Positions 24,863-35,062 are shown, counted from the stretch's first letter. The stretch: 64,000 nt of DNA from an uncultured Bacteroides sp. (GCA_947038155.1 CAMQVH010000001.1:62001-126000); one strand, 5' to 3'. Translations and numbers: made by a program. The notes: generated from the sequence alone by a model not told the origin.

Positions 24863-27190
24863 ATGAAGAAATACATCTTTTCGCTTGTCTGCTTGTGCTG
24901 TGCATTGTTGCCTGCCCTCGAAGGACAAGCTGCTCTCCATGAGCATCCCGAATATCCGGATTTACGTAAATCGGATGCAAACATCGTAGGTCATATCCTT
25001 GATAAAAACACCAAAGAACACCTGCCTTATATTACTGTGGCATTGAAAGGTACAACGATCGGTACTGTGACCGATGCTACCGGACATTACTTTTTGAAGA
25101 ACCTTCCCGAAGGTAACTTCGTGCTTGAAGTCAGCTCAGTAGGTTATAAAACCGTGAGACGCAATGTAACACTGAAGAAAGGCCGTACGCTGGAAGAAGA
25201 TTTTGAAATAGAAGAAGATGCGGTTGCTTTGGACGGCGTAGTCGTTTCCGCCAATCGTAACGAGACTACCCGTCGTTTAGCGCCTACTTTGGTGAATGTA
25301 GTCGATATGAAAATGTTTGAAACGACCAACTCCACTACTCTGGCACAGGGATTGAGCTTTCAGCCTGGAGTACGCGTAGAATCCAACTGCCAGAATTGTG
25401 GTTTCCAGCAAGTACGTATTAACGGTCTGGATGGTCCTTATACACAAATCCTGCTTGATTCCCGTCCGATCTTCAGTGCACTTTCGGGTGTATATGGCAT
25501 TGAGCAGATTCCTGCCAGCATGATAGAGCGTGTGGAAGTTATGCGTGGAGGTGGTTCGGCTTTGTTCGGGTCGTCTGCCATTGCCGGTACAATCAATATT
25601 ATTACTAAAGAGCCGATTCGCAATTCAGGAATGTTGTCCCATACCATCACCGGTATTGGAGATGGAGACGCTTTCGATAATAATACTGCTTTGAATGCCT
25701 CTCTTGTAACGGACGATCAGCGTGCCGGTTTATATATCTTTGGTCAGAACCGCCACCGTTCGGCATACGACCATGATGGAGACGGATATTCTGAAATACC
25801 GAAAATACATGGCCAGACAATCGGTTTCCGTTCCTTCCTGAAAACGACTACTTATTCAAAACTGACTTTCGAATATCACCATATGGAAGAATTCCGCAGG
25901 GGAGGAGACTTACTGAACCGTCCGCCTCACGAAGCGAATGTGGCCGAACAGACAGAACATTCCATCAATGGCGGTGGATTGAAATATGACTATTTCTCAC
26001 CAAACGAGAAGCACCGTTTTAACGTGTTTGCATCCGCACAGCACATCAATCGTGACAGCTATTATGGTGGCGGGCAAGATCTGAATGCTTATGGAAACAC
26101 TACCGACCTGAACTGGATGGCAGGATCACAATATGTCTACAGCTTCGGAAAATGTATTTTCATGCCTTCGGACCTGACTGCCGGAATCGAATTCAACCAG
26201 GATAAGCTGGAAGACAATATGTGGGGATATCACCGCACGGTAGATCAAAAAGTAAATATCGGTAGCGCTTTCCTGCAAAATGAATGGAAGAACGATCATT
26301 GGGGATTCTTGCTTGGCGGTCGTCTGGATAAGCATAACCTGATTGATCATATTATATTCAGCCCGCGTGCTAACCTGCGTTTCAACCCTACCCAAAATAT
26401 CAACCTGCGTTTGAGCTATTCTTCCGGTTTCCGTGCACCGCAGGCTTTTGATGAAGATTTGCATGTGGAGAACGTAGGTGGAAATGTGGCAATGGTTGAG
26501 CTTGCAAAAGACCTGAAAGAGGAAAGATCACAGAGCTTAAGTGCTTCGGCAGATATTTACCACCGTTTCGGTGCATTCCAGATTAACTTTTTGGTGGAAG
26601 GATTCTATACTAAATTATCGGATGTCTTTGCATTGACTGATGGCGAAGTAAAAGACGGAATTCTGACACGTACACGCTATAATGCTCCCGGAGCTCGTGT
26701 GATGGGACTGACACTGGAAGGAAAGATGGCTTATCTGAATAAATTCCAGATCCAGGCAGGGGTTACTTTGCAGCAGAGCCATTACAGTGAACCGCACGAA
26801 TGGAATCCGGATGCTCCGGCAGTAAAGAAGATGATGCGCACTCCGAATACTTACGGCTATTTTACAGCTACTTATACTCCGGTCAAACCGTTGTCTATCG
26901 CCCTTTCCGGTACTTATACCGGTTCGATGCTAGTGCCTCACGAACCGGTTCCCGGATTCCTCGACAAACCGATTACGGTCAATACGGAGGACTTCTTCGA
27001 TATCGCTCTGAAGGCGGCATACGACTTCAAACTCTATAAGTCGATGAACTTGCAGGTGAATGCCGGAATACAGAATATCTTCAATGCTTATCAGAATGAC
27101 TTTGACAAGGGAGCTGACCGTGATTCGGGCTATATTTATGGTCCTTCACTGCCGAGAAGTTTCTTTGCGGGAGTGAAAATTAGCTATTAA
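24863..27190 (+). CDS. TonB-dependent receptor (copy 1)
   Basis: 775 residues: signal peptide (1-24), carboxypeptidase-regulatory-like domain (about 40-115, VGHILDKNTKEHLPYITVALKGTTIGTVTDATGHYFL), plug domain (about 125-245, with ERVEVMRGGGSALFGSSAIAGTINIIT) and a 22-strand barrel ending RSFFAGVKISY, a normal terminal aromatic. The plug holds a CxxC pair in SNCQNCGFQQVRINGLDG. It imports an unknown ligand with TonB-ExbBD energy. The His-rich partner and CxxC plug point to metal or metal-chelate uptake, by inference. It shares most of its sequence with the receptor at 27750. Confidence 0.88.
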   Translation: MKKYIFSLVCLCCALLPALEGQAALHEHPEYPDLRKSDANIVGHILDKNTKEHLPYITVALKGTTIGTVTDATGHYFLKNLPEGNFVLEVSSVGYKTVRRNVTLKKGRTLEEDFEIEEDAVALDGVVVSANRNETTRRLAPTLVNVVDMKMFETTNSTTLAQGLSFQPGVRVESNCQNCGFQQVRINGLDGPYTQILLDSRPIFSALSGVYGIEQIPASMIERVEVMRGGGSALFGSSAIAGTINIITKEPIRNSGMLSHTITGIGDGDAFDNNTALNASLVTDDQRAGLYIFGQNRHRSAYDHDGDGYSEIPKIHGQTIGFRSFLKTTTYSKLTFEYHHMEEFRRGGDLLNRPPHEANVAEQTEHSINGGGLKYDYFSPNEKHRFNVFASAQHINRDSYYGGGQDLNAYGNTTDLNWMAGSQYVYSFGKCIFMPSDLTAGIEFNQDKLEDNMWGYHRTVDQKVNIGSAFLQNEWKNDHWGFLLGGRLDKHNLIDHIIFSPRANLRFNPTQNINLRLSYSSGFRAPQAFDEDLHVENVGGNVAMVELAKDLKEERSQSLSASADIYHRFGAFQINFLVEGFYTKLSDVFALTDGEVKDGILTRTRYNAPGARVMGLTLEGKMAYLNKFQIQAGVTLQQSHYSEPHEWNPDAPAVKKMMRTPNTYGYFTATYTPVKPLSIALSGTYTGSMLVPHEPVPGFLDKPITVNTEDFFDIALKAAYDFKLYKSMNLQVNAGIQNIFNAYQNDFDKGADRDSGYIYGPSLPRSFFAGVKISY

Positions 27191-27232
27191 TAATGGTTTA
27201 ATAATCTTTTTAGCTTATAAATCCTTATAAAT

Positions 27233-27268
27233 AGGGATTGTCTTGCTTTGAGACAATCCCTATCTTTG
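27233..27268 (+). promoter_or_regulatory. Hairpin overlapping the promoter of the second cassette
   Basis: AGGGATTGTC (27233-27242) and GACAATCCCT (27252-27261) form a perfect 10-bp stem; the right arm ends at the first base of TATCTTTG (27261-27268), and ATTG at 27237-27240 is the -33 candidate with a 20-nt spacer. It can serve as terminator of copy 1 and as operator of copy 2. Confidence 0.6.
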
Positions 27269-27311
27269 TCGCAGAAGATAAACCTGATCTTTGTTGCACA
27301 AAAACTGACGA

Positions 27312-27653
27312 ATGAAACAAATATACCTGAATATAATGAAGTGGTTTTTGCCTGTACTGTTTATTTCGTACATGGCAGGGATTACTTTGTTTACTCACTC
27401 CCATGTGGTAAACGGGGTTACGATTGTTCATTCACATCCCTTCAAGAAAGGTGGCGAACATAGCCATACGACAGTAGAGTTCCAGTTGATTCACATATTG
27501 GACCATACATTGGTGACAGATAATGGTTTGACGCCTTTGTTTGTTACTTCTGTCCTGTCTCTTTTATGTATTATTCTCGCCTCTCCGCAGCGTATGCGGT
27601 ATTGTCGTTCCTGTCCGGGCGTCATTTCTCTCAGAGCGCCTCCTGTCGTTTAG
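27312..27653 (+). CDS. His-rich small membrane protein (copy 2)
   Basis: 113 residues, paralogue of the protein at 24417. N-terminal hydrophobic segment (about 10-30), His-rich stretch HSHVVNGVTIVHSHPFKKGGEHSHT (about 31-55), a second hydrophobic segment (about 78-92) and an end LRAPPVV that matches LRAPPAI of copy 1. It precedes the second TonB receptor by 96 bp. Function unknown; envelope metal binding is the best guess. The gene itself is intact even though its receptor partner is interrupted. Confidence 0.7.
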   Translation: MKQIYLNIMKWFLPVLFISYMAGITLFTHSHVVNGVTIVHSHPFKKGGEHSHTTVEFQLIHILDHTLVTDNGLTPLFVTSVLSLLCIILASPQRMRYCRSCPGVISLRAPPVV

Positions 27654-27749
27654 TCTGCATCACGTAGAAGCAGGCAGGTCTTCTTTGGAAACTGCTGTTG
27701 CTTCCCATCCTTATTATTTTTGATTTAAAACATTAAAAGACTAACGACA

Positions 27750-30089
27750 ATGAAAAAATATCTTTTAGTCCTGGTCAGTCTATGTTGTGCCTTGTTGCCT
27801 GCATTGGCTGAACATCCGGAGTATCCGGAATTGAGAAAATCCGATGCGAATATAATTGGTCATGTATTGGATAAAAAGACAAGTGAGCATCTGCCTTATA
27901 TTACCATAGCATTAAAGGGAACCACGATAGGAACCGTCACCGACGCTACCGGACACTACTTTCTGAAGAATCTGCCGGGAGGAAACTTTGTGATGGAAGT
28001 CAGCTCGGTAGGGTATAAGACGGTTACCCGTAATGTGACCTTGAAAAAAGGTAAAACGCTGGAAGAGAACTTTGAACTGGAAGAAGATGCGATTGCTCTG
28101 GACGGAGTAGTCGTCTCTGCCAACCGTAGTGAAACGACACGACGTCTGGCACCGACTCTGGTCAATGTAGTCGATTTGAAACTGTTTGAAACCACTAATT
28201 CTTCTACATTATCACAGGGTTTGAATTTTCAGCCCGGTGTCCGTGTGGAGACTAACTGTCAGAATTGTGGTTTCCAGCAAGTCCGGATTAATGGGCTGGA
28301 CGGCCCCTATACACAGATACTCATCGACTCCCGTCCCGTGTTCAGTGCCCTTTCCGGGGTATACGGGCTGGAGCAGATTCCTGCCAGCATGATCGAACGT
28401 GTAGAAGTCATGCGTGGGGGAGGATCAGCATTGTTCGGCTCTTCGGCCATTGCGGGAACGATCAATATCATCACGAAAGAGCCTCTGCGAAATTCCGGTC
28501 AGTTATCGCATACGATCACTTCCATTGGTGGCAGTTCCGCATTCGATAACAACACCTCGCTGAATGCTTCCCTTGTAACGGACGATCATCGTGCCGGATT
28601 GTATATCTTCGGGCAGAACCGTCACCGGTCGGGATATGATTATGACGGTGACGGATTTACGGAACTTCCGAAACTGAAGAATCAGACGGTCGGTTTCCGT
28701 TCTTATCTGAAAACGAGTACTTACTCCAAACTGACGTTTGAATACCATCACATGCAGGAATTCCGTCGTGGTGGAGATATGCTGGACCGTCCTCCTCACG
28801 AAGCCCATATTGCCGAACAGTTACAACACTCTATAGATGGCGGAAGTCTGAAATACGATTATTTCTCACCGAATGAAAAGAATCGTTTAAGTGTTTTTGC
28901 TTCGGCAGCCAATACGGATCGTGACAGTTATTATGGTCCCGGCAACGATCCTCTGAAAGCATACGGAAAGACGACCGACCTCACCGCTATGGGCGGTGCG
29001 CAATATGTGCACACATTCGACAAATGTCTTTTCATGCCTTCCGACCTGACGGCGGGACTTGAATATAACCGTGACCGGCTGAAAGATAATATGTGGGGAT
29101 ACGACCGCCATACGGACCAGACGGTCAAGGTTTACAGTGCTTTTCTACAGAACGAATGGAAAAGCAAACATTGGGGAATTTTGATTGGCGGGCGTCTGGA
29201 TAAGCACAATATGGTGGATGATGTTATTTTCAGCCCGCGTGCCAACCTGCGTTTCAATCCTACGGATAATATCAATCTGCGTTTGAGCTATTCTTCCGGC
29301 TTCCGCGCCCCACAGGCATTTGACGAAGATATGCATATCGAAAATGTAGGTGGAACAGTGGCGATGATCGAGCGTGCAAAGGACTTGAAAGAGGAAAAAT
29401 CGCAGAGTTTCAGTGCATCCGCAGATATGTATCACCGCTTTGGTGCTTTTCAGACTAATCTGTTAGTCGAAGGATTTTATACGAGGCTGACCGATGTGTT
29501 CGTGTTAGGAGAGCCCTTTGACCGTGGTGACGGTGTATTGGTGAAAATACGCAGCAACGGTCCGGGAGCCAAAGTAATGGGATTAACGCTGGAAGGAAAG
29601 ATTGCTTATCTTTCTTTGCTTCAAATACAGGCGGGACTGACATTGTAGCGCAGCCGTTACGATGAACCGCATAAATGGCACGATGATGCGCCGGCAGAAA
29701 GAAACATCTTCCGTACTCCCGATACCTACGGTTATTTTACGGCTACTTATACTCCCGTCAAACCGTTGTCCATCGCTCTCTCGGGGACATATACCGGCAG
29801 TATGCTTGTGCAGCGTATGGACATCAGCGCAGAAAACGCAGCAATGGGCGATATGCCCGAACGAAAGGCGGAAGCCATCCGTACGCCCCGGTTCTTCGAT
29901 ATGGGAGTGAAGATAGCGTATGACTTCAAACTCTATAAAACCGTTGACTTACAACTTAGCGGAGGTGTTCAGAATATCTTTGAAGCATATCAGAAAGACT
30001 TCGACAGAGGAGCTAACCGGGATTCCAACTATATCTACGGTCCTTCGCTTCCGAGAAGTTTCTTTGCCGGAGTGAAGATTAGTTATTGA
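27750..30089 (+). pseudogene. TonB-dependent receptor (copy 2) interrupted by an in-frame TAG
   Basis: The frame runs from 27750 to 30089 (779 codons) with a single TAG at 29646-29648 (codon 633). Copy 1 has GVTLQQSHY here; copy 2 reads GLTL-stop-RSRY, so a CAG to TAG change is the simplest cause. Beyond it the sequence remains in frame and homologous to the end (RSFFAGVKISY). Signal peptide, regulatory-like domain, plug with TNCQNCGFQQV and most of the barrel are intact. A product ending at 632 would lack the last barrel strands and terminal aromatic and should not fold in the outer membrane. The lesion looks recent; a sequencing error or phase-variant population is not excluded. Confidence 0.85.
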
Positions 30090-30233
30090 TACGATACCGG
30101 TCTGTTATTTTCAGAACATTTTATGCATCCGGGAATGTGATAAAACGATTGCTTCCCGGATGTTTTATAAATAAGCGACAGATTTGGCATTGATGATTTC
30201 AACGATAATCATGTCTGCCTGACCGATTTTTAG

Positions 30234-30391
30234 TATTTTTGGCGATTGTAAGTAAGCGATTCAAAGTCTTATCAGATTGTATTACGGATTATGATAAAAA
30301 GAAGATGGACGAAATGCTTCATTATTACGAATGTAAAGGCAGTAAAATAATTAGTTTGAATGACCTATTATGGCAACAGAAAATAAAATAA
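30234..30391 (+). other. Promoter and short upstream reading frame before the YdeI-like gene
   Basis: TATTTTTG at 30234-30241 fits the -7 consensus. A stop-free frame runs from about 30245 to the TAA at 30389-30391; its first ATG is at 30305 (MDEMLHYYECKGSKII...), giving 28 codons and overlapping the YdeI-like start. It could be a leader peptide or gene remnant. Confidence 0.3.
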
Positions 30392-30939
30392 AGTATTTTG
30401 AAAATCGGGAAGACTGGAGAAAATGGCTGACGGACAACTTTGAAACCGAAGACGAAATTTGGTTTGTATTTCCTCTTAAATCGTCAGGTGAAAAAAGTAT
30501 TGCATACAACGATGCTGTTGAAGAAGCCCTTTGTTTCGAATGGATTGACAGTACGATAAAACCGCTTGATAAAGAACATAGAATTCAGCGTTTCACGCCT
30601 AGAAAACCTAAAAGTACATACTCGCAAGCCAACAAAGAAAGACTTAAATGGTTATTGAAAAATAAAATGATACACCCTGAATTTGAAGATAAAATACGCA
30701 CTGTTTTATCTGACCCTTTTATTTTTCCCAATGATATAATGGACAGATTGAAAGAAGATGAAATAGCATGGAGAAACTACCGGCATTTTTCCGACGCATA
30801 TAAGCGTATCCGAATTGCATACATTGAAGCAGCAAGGAAGCGACCGGAAGAATTTGAAAAGCGATTAAACAACTTTATCTGTAAAGTGAAAGAGAATAAG
30901 ATGATAACCGGATTTGGCGGAATAGAGAAATATTATTGA
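30370..30939 (+). CDS. YdeI/OmpD-associated family protein
   Basis: 189 residues, cytosolic. The segments WRKWLTDNFETEDEIWFVFPLKSSGEKSIAYNDAVEEALCFEWIDSTIKPLD (about 15-68), RFTPRKPKSTYSQANKERLKWLL and the C-terminal FSDAYKRIRIAYIEAARKRPEEFEKRLNNFI are the hallmarks of the YdeI/OmpD-associated family, a bacteriocin-protection-like group of unknown biochemical role. It is monocistronic. Its start overlaps the end of a short upstream frame. Confidence 0.85.
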   Translation: MATENKIKYFENREDWRKWLTDNFETEDEIWFVFPLKSSGEKSIAYNDAVEEALCFEWIDSTIKPLDKEHRIQRFTPRKPKSTYSQANKERLKWLLKNKMIHPEFEDKIRTVLSDPFIFPNDIMDRLKEDEIAWRNYRHFSDAYKRIRIAYIEAARKRPEEFEKRLNNFICKVKENKMITGFGGIEKYY

Positions 30940-31117
30940 GATTGTCCGAATCTTTATGGAAGAATATCCTTATAGTCTGATGGAAGCGATGGAGCATCAT
31001 TAGTAGTAAATCACTAAAAACTTTTCTTTCCCTTTTAGTAGTTTGCCTGTTTGAGTTGTATTATATATAGATAGTCAATAAAAGTCAAAGTAATCAACTT
31101 ATTAAACAGTTAACCTT

Positions 31118-33421
31118 ATGTTCAAACAACTAAGTACTTCTCTACTGATTGCATCAGCATGTATTTTGTCCTCTTGCACGCCTACGGTGAAGCAGGAGAT
31201 CGCAATTTTACCTACCCCCGTTAGTTTGACGGAACAGTCGGGTGCCTTCGTCTTAAAGGATGGAATGAAAATCGGCGTTTCCGACCAGTCCTTATTTCCG
31301 GCTGCCGGATATTTGCAGGATATTCTTCGGAATGTGGTGTCTACTTCTGTAGAGGTGACCGAAGCCGATAAGGCGGATATCTATCTCCAGCTAGGGCAGG
31401 ATAATGGAAAGCCCGGCTCTTACAAACTTCAGGCTACCCCCAAGTCTGTTCAGGTTGAAGCCGGAGATTATTCGGGTATCGTTTCCGCCATTGCCAGCTT
31501 CCACCAACTGCTGCCTGCCGGAATAGAAGTGCAGGGAACGAAACAGACTTTCTCCATTCCTGCCGTGCAAATAGAAGACTCACCGCGCTTTGAATGGCGT
31601 GGCTTTATGCTGGATGCTTCCCGTCACTTCTGGAATAAAGATGAAGTGAAACATATACTGGACCTGATGTCCTTGTATAAACTGAATAAGTTCCACTGGC
31701 ATCTGACGGATGATCAGGGATGGCGGATCGAAATTGAGAAATATCCGTTGCTGACGGAAAAAGGAGCGTGGCGGAAATTTAACAAGCACGACCGTGGTTG
31801 TATGGAGCGTGCGGTAGAAGAGGACAATACCGACTTCCTGATTCCGGAAAACAAAATACGGATTGTAGAAGGAGATACTCTGTATGGTGGTTACTATACG
31901 CACGAAGATATAAAAGAAATTGTAGATTATGCTGCACAGAGAGGTATTGATGTGATTCCGGAAATAGATATGCCGGGACATTTCCTGGCTGCTATCACCC
32001 AATACCCCGATCTCGCTTGTGACGGACTGATCGGCTGGGGAGAAACATTCTCTTCTCCTATTTGTCCGGGAAAGGATACGACGCTGGAATTCTGTCAGGA
32101 TGTCTTTAAAGAGATTTTCGATCTCTTTCCTTATGAATATGTGCACATGGGTGGTGACGAAGTCGAGAAAAATAACTGGAAAAAGTGCCCCCGTTGCCAG
32201 AAGCGAATCCGCACGGAAGGACTTAAATCGGTAGAAGATTTGCAGGCATGGTTCGTGCGTGATATGGAAAAATTCTTCCTTGCCAATGGAAAGAAGTTGA
32301 TAGGCTGGGATGAAGTTGTTGCCGACGGACTGACTTCGGATGCTGCTATTACCTGGTGGAGAAGTTGGTCGAAAGAGGCGGTGCCTATGGCCACTTCGCA
32401 AGGACAAAGAGTGATTGCATGCCCGAATGAATATTTCTATTTTGATTATGCGCAGGATAAAAACTCCGTGAAGAAGATATTGGCATACGATCCGTATGCA
32501 GACGACCGCTTGTCACCTGAACAGAAAGAATGTTTCTGGGGCGTGCAGGCTAATCTCTGGGCAGAATGGATTCCGTCTATGAAACGTATCGAATATCTGA
32601 TACTTCCCCGTATGGTGGCGTTGAGTGAAATAGCCTGGGTGCAGCCGGAGGCGAAACCGGATCTGAAAGAGTTCTATCGTCAGCTTGTTCCGCATTTCAA
32701 GCGGATGGATATCCTTGGATTGAACTACCGAGTACCCGATCTGGAAGGATTCTACAAAGTGAATGCTTTCCTTGATGAGGCTTCGGTTGATCTGACTTGT
32801 CCGTTGCCGGGCATTGAAGTCCGTTATACTACTGACGGAAGTATGCCGACTAAGCAATCCACTCTTTATGAAGGAAATCTGAAAGTGACGGAAACGACAG
32901 ATTTTACTTTCCGAACTTTCCGTCCCGACGGTACTCCATCGGATGTAGCACGTACCCGATACGTCAAAGCTCCTTATGCGGAGGCAACTGCTGCTCCGGC
33001 TTCTTTGAATTCCGGACTGAAAGCGGTATGGCATAAATTCCGTGGTAATCTTTGTGCGGATATCGATGCGGCTCCCGTGAATGGTGAGTATGTCGTAGAA
33101 TCCGTTTCTATCCCCGAAGAGGTGAAAGGAGATATCGGCCTGATACTCACGGGCTACCTGGAAGTACCTGCTGATGGCATCTATACATTTGCCCTTCTTT
33201 CGGACGACGGCAGTACGCTGAAACTGGATGGTGAATTACTGGGAGATAATGACGGAGCACATTCACCGGTAGAGATTATAGTACAGAAGGCCTTGAAAGC
33301 CGGACTGCACCCGATAGAAGTACGCTACTTCGATTGCAATGGCGGAGTTTTGCAGATGGAATTAGTCAATGAAAAGGGTGAGAAAGAAGTGCTTCCGAAA
33401 GAATGGCTGAAACATGAATAA
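31118..33421 (+). CDS. GH20 beta-N-acetylhexosaminidase lipoprotein
   Basis: 767 residues with a lipoprotein signal (ILSSC, Cys20). Domains in order: GH20b (about 28-160), the GH20 catalytic TIM barrel (about 160-510) starting PRFEWRGFMLDASRHFW, with the catalytic Asp347-Glu348 pair in HMGGDEVEKN and WHLTDDQGWRIEI; then a CHB_HEX_C-like strand region (about 535-610, EVRYTTDGSMPTKQST) and a C-terminal PA14-like domain (GYLEVPADGIYTFALLSDDGSTLKLDG). The enzyme removes terminal GlcNAc/GalNAc from host glycans or glycosaminoglycan pieces by substrate-assisted catalysis at the cell envelope. It is not part of a SusCD cluster here. Confidence 0.95.
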   Translation: MFKQLSTSLLIASACILSSCTPTVKQEIAILPTPVSLTEQSGAFVLKDGMKIGVSDQSLFPAAGYLQDILRNVVSTSVEVTEADKADIYLQLGQDNGKPGSYKLQATPKSVQVEAGDYSGIVSAIASFHQLLPAGIEVQGTKQTFSIPAVQIEDSPRFEWRGFMLDASRHFWNKDEVKHILDLMSLYKLNKFHWHLTDDQGWRIEIEKYPLLTEKGAWRKFNKHDRGCMERAVEEDNTDFLIPENKIRIVEGDTLYGGYYTHEDIKEIVDYAAQRGIDVIPEIDMPGHFLAAITQYPDLACDGLIGWGETFSSPICPGKDTTLEFCQDVFKEIFDLFPYEYVHMGGDEVEKNNWKKCPRCQKRIRTEGLKSVEDLQAWFVRDMEKFFLANGKKLIGWDEVVADGLTSDAAITWWRSWSKEAVPMATSQGQRVIACPNEYFYFDYAQDKNSVKKILAYDPYADDRLSPEQKECFWGVQANLWAEWIPSMKRIEYLILPRMVALSEIAWVQPEAKPDLKEFYRQLVPHFKRMDILGLNYRVPDLEGFYKVNAFLDEASVDLTCPLPGIEVRYTTDGSMPTKQSTLYEGNLKVTETTDFTFRTFRPDGTPSDVARTRYVKAPYAEATAAPASLNSGLKAVWHKFRGNLCADIDAAPVNGEYVVESVSIPEEVKGDIGLILTGYLEVPADGIYTFALLSDDGSTLKLDGELLGDNDGAHSPVEIIVQKALKAGLHPIEVRYFDCNGGVLQMELVNEKGEKEVLPKEWLKHE

Positions 33422-33535
33422 ACAGATCCCCTGAAGATTTTTTATTAGGTATTAATATAGATAAGGTTTGATAGAAGGCGGGTAGAAGTAGGGATACTTT
33501 TATCCGCTGTTTTTATTCTGTAGGTAATTCTTGTT

Positions 33536-33561
33536 GAAATATCCCTATAAATGGGTATTTC
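33536..33561 (+). promoter_or_regulatory. Near-palindrome upstream of the TetR remnant
   Basis: GAAATA-T-CCC and GGGTATTTC form arms with one bulged base around TATAAAT. Location 49 nt before the TetR start fits an autoregulatory operator. Confidence 0.4.
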
Positions 33562-33609
33562 CCAAATCAAAAGTTCTTCTCAACTTTGCAGAGTGAATAA
33601 AACGCCACT

Positions 33610-33999
33610 ATGCAATATCTGAAAGAAGACATACAGGAAAAAATCCTCCACATAGCCGAAGAAGTATTCTCCGAAAAAGGATATAAGGATGCTTCCATGC
33701 GCGAAATTGCTTCCCGAACAGGGATTACAGTCAGCAACATCTATCATTATTTCACCAATAAGGATGAGATATTCCGCACGATTCTGAAACCTGTGCTGAA
33801 TGATTTGTATGTCAAGATATACCGACATGATGCCAATCAGATGTCCATAGAGGTTTTTACGAATTCGGACTATCAGCAGGAATCCGTGCAGGAATATATC
33901 GATTTGGTTTCCGAACACCGTGCCCGGTTGCGTATGTTACTTTTCCAGGCACAGGGATCATCCCTGGAAAACTTCCGTTCGGAGTATACCGATAAATGA
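33610..33999 (+). pseudogene. TetR family regulator, truncated C-terminus
   Basis: The N-terminal TetR headpiece is intact (residues 8-55: EKILHIAEEVFSEKGYKDASMREIASRTGITVSNIYHYFTNKDEIF). The reading frame stops after 129 residues, while family members are usually about 190-210; the ligand and dimer domain is cut in the middle (ENFRSEYTDK). The bases just after the stop belong, in another frame, to the middle of an ABC transporter, so a deletion has fused the two genes near 33995-34005. The product could still bind DNA but should lack proper dimerisation and ligand response. Confidence 0.75.
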
Positions 34000-34003
34000 A
34001 AAG

Positions 34004-35038
34004 GTATGTTTACCGCTTGCGGTTGTTGTCCTGTTGCTTAGCAATATCGCCCAGCGTAAGCTGAGTGTGCGGCAGATTGAATCCAAGATTAATGCCGGAA
34101 ACCGCTTGGAAGAATATCTGCAAGGCATACGGGTGATGAAAGCATATAATTTGCTGGGAGGCAAGTTCGAACGCCTGAAAATGGCTTTTAGTGATCTCCG
34201 TCGTGCCTGTATCCGGCAGGAGGCGCTTCTCGGTCCATTTATCTTATTCTCGGTCACATTGATTCGTGCCGGATTGACATTCATGATACTTTGCGGTACG
34301 TACCTGTTGATAGGAGGCGAACTTTCACTGCTCACGTTTGTCATGTTTCTGGTAGTCGGTTCCCGTGTTTTCGATCCGTTGACATCTGCCTTGACTAACT
34401 TTGCCGAGTTTCGCTACTTCTCCATCGCAGGAGGACGTATCCTTACGTTGATGAACGAATCGGAAATGAAGGGAGATCGTGATGTGCCCGAAAGCGGAGA
34501 TATTACTTTTGATCATGTATCTTTCGGCTATCAGGAAAAGGAAATACTGCATGATATTTCCGTGACTCTTAGAAAAGGGACGCTCACTGCTTTGGTCGGT
34601 CCTTCCGGAAGCGGAAAGAGTACGATGCTGAAACTTTGCGCACGCTTCTATGATCCGCGTAAAGGCTCGGTTCGTTTTAACGGAATGGATATGAAAGAAC
34701 TGGAGCCGGAGTCATTAATGAAACATTGTTTCATGGTTTTTCAGGATGTCTATCTGTTTTAGGATACGCTGAAGAATAATATCCGTTTCGGCAGGACAGA
34801 TGCTACGGATGAAGAAAATGAAGTGGAAGTGCAGCAAGCTATCAATACCTTGATTGCGGGGCGGACGGTAATCGTTATCGCTCACCGCCTCAAAACGATC
34901 CGAAATGCCGACCGGATTATTGTGCTGGAAGAAGGACGAATTGCGGAACAAGGCACTCATGATGAACTTTTGAGCCGGCCGGGGCTGTACGCCAAACTTT
35001 GGAATATACAGGAACAGACATCGGGATGGAAACTATAA
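34004..35038 (+). pseudogene. ABC exporter remnant (5' deletion, amber codon, internal deletion)
   Basis: Frame from about 34004 encodes the back half of an ABC transmembrane domain (LPLAVVVLLLSNIAQRKLSVRQIESKINAGNRLEEYLQGIRVMKAYN) and part of the nucleotide-binding domain with Walker A GPSGSGKST and Q-loop VFQD. A TAG at 34760-34762 interrupts VYLF-stop-DTLKNNIRFG, where relatives have Gln. Near 34806-34820 the sequence jumps from GRTDATDEE to NEVEVQQAINTLIAGRTVIVIAHRLKTI, so the signature LSGGQ, Walker B and D-loop (roughly 90 codons) are absent. The N-terminal TMD is also missing. Intact Bacteroides loci of this kind pair TetR with two heterodimeric ABC exporters. Confidence 0.85.
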
Positions 35039-35062
35039 AAACGGCTCATCAGAGATAAAACG

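Noticed and set aside
31580..32407. 275-codon minus-strand ORF opposite the GH20 gene
   Set aside because: Antisense shadow; the sense frame is a well-conserved enzyme.
29646..34762. Stop-codon reassignment of TAG to Gln
   Set aside because: Several intact genes in the window end at TAG and the second interrupted gene has other disabling deletions.
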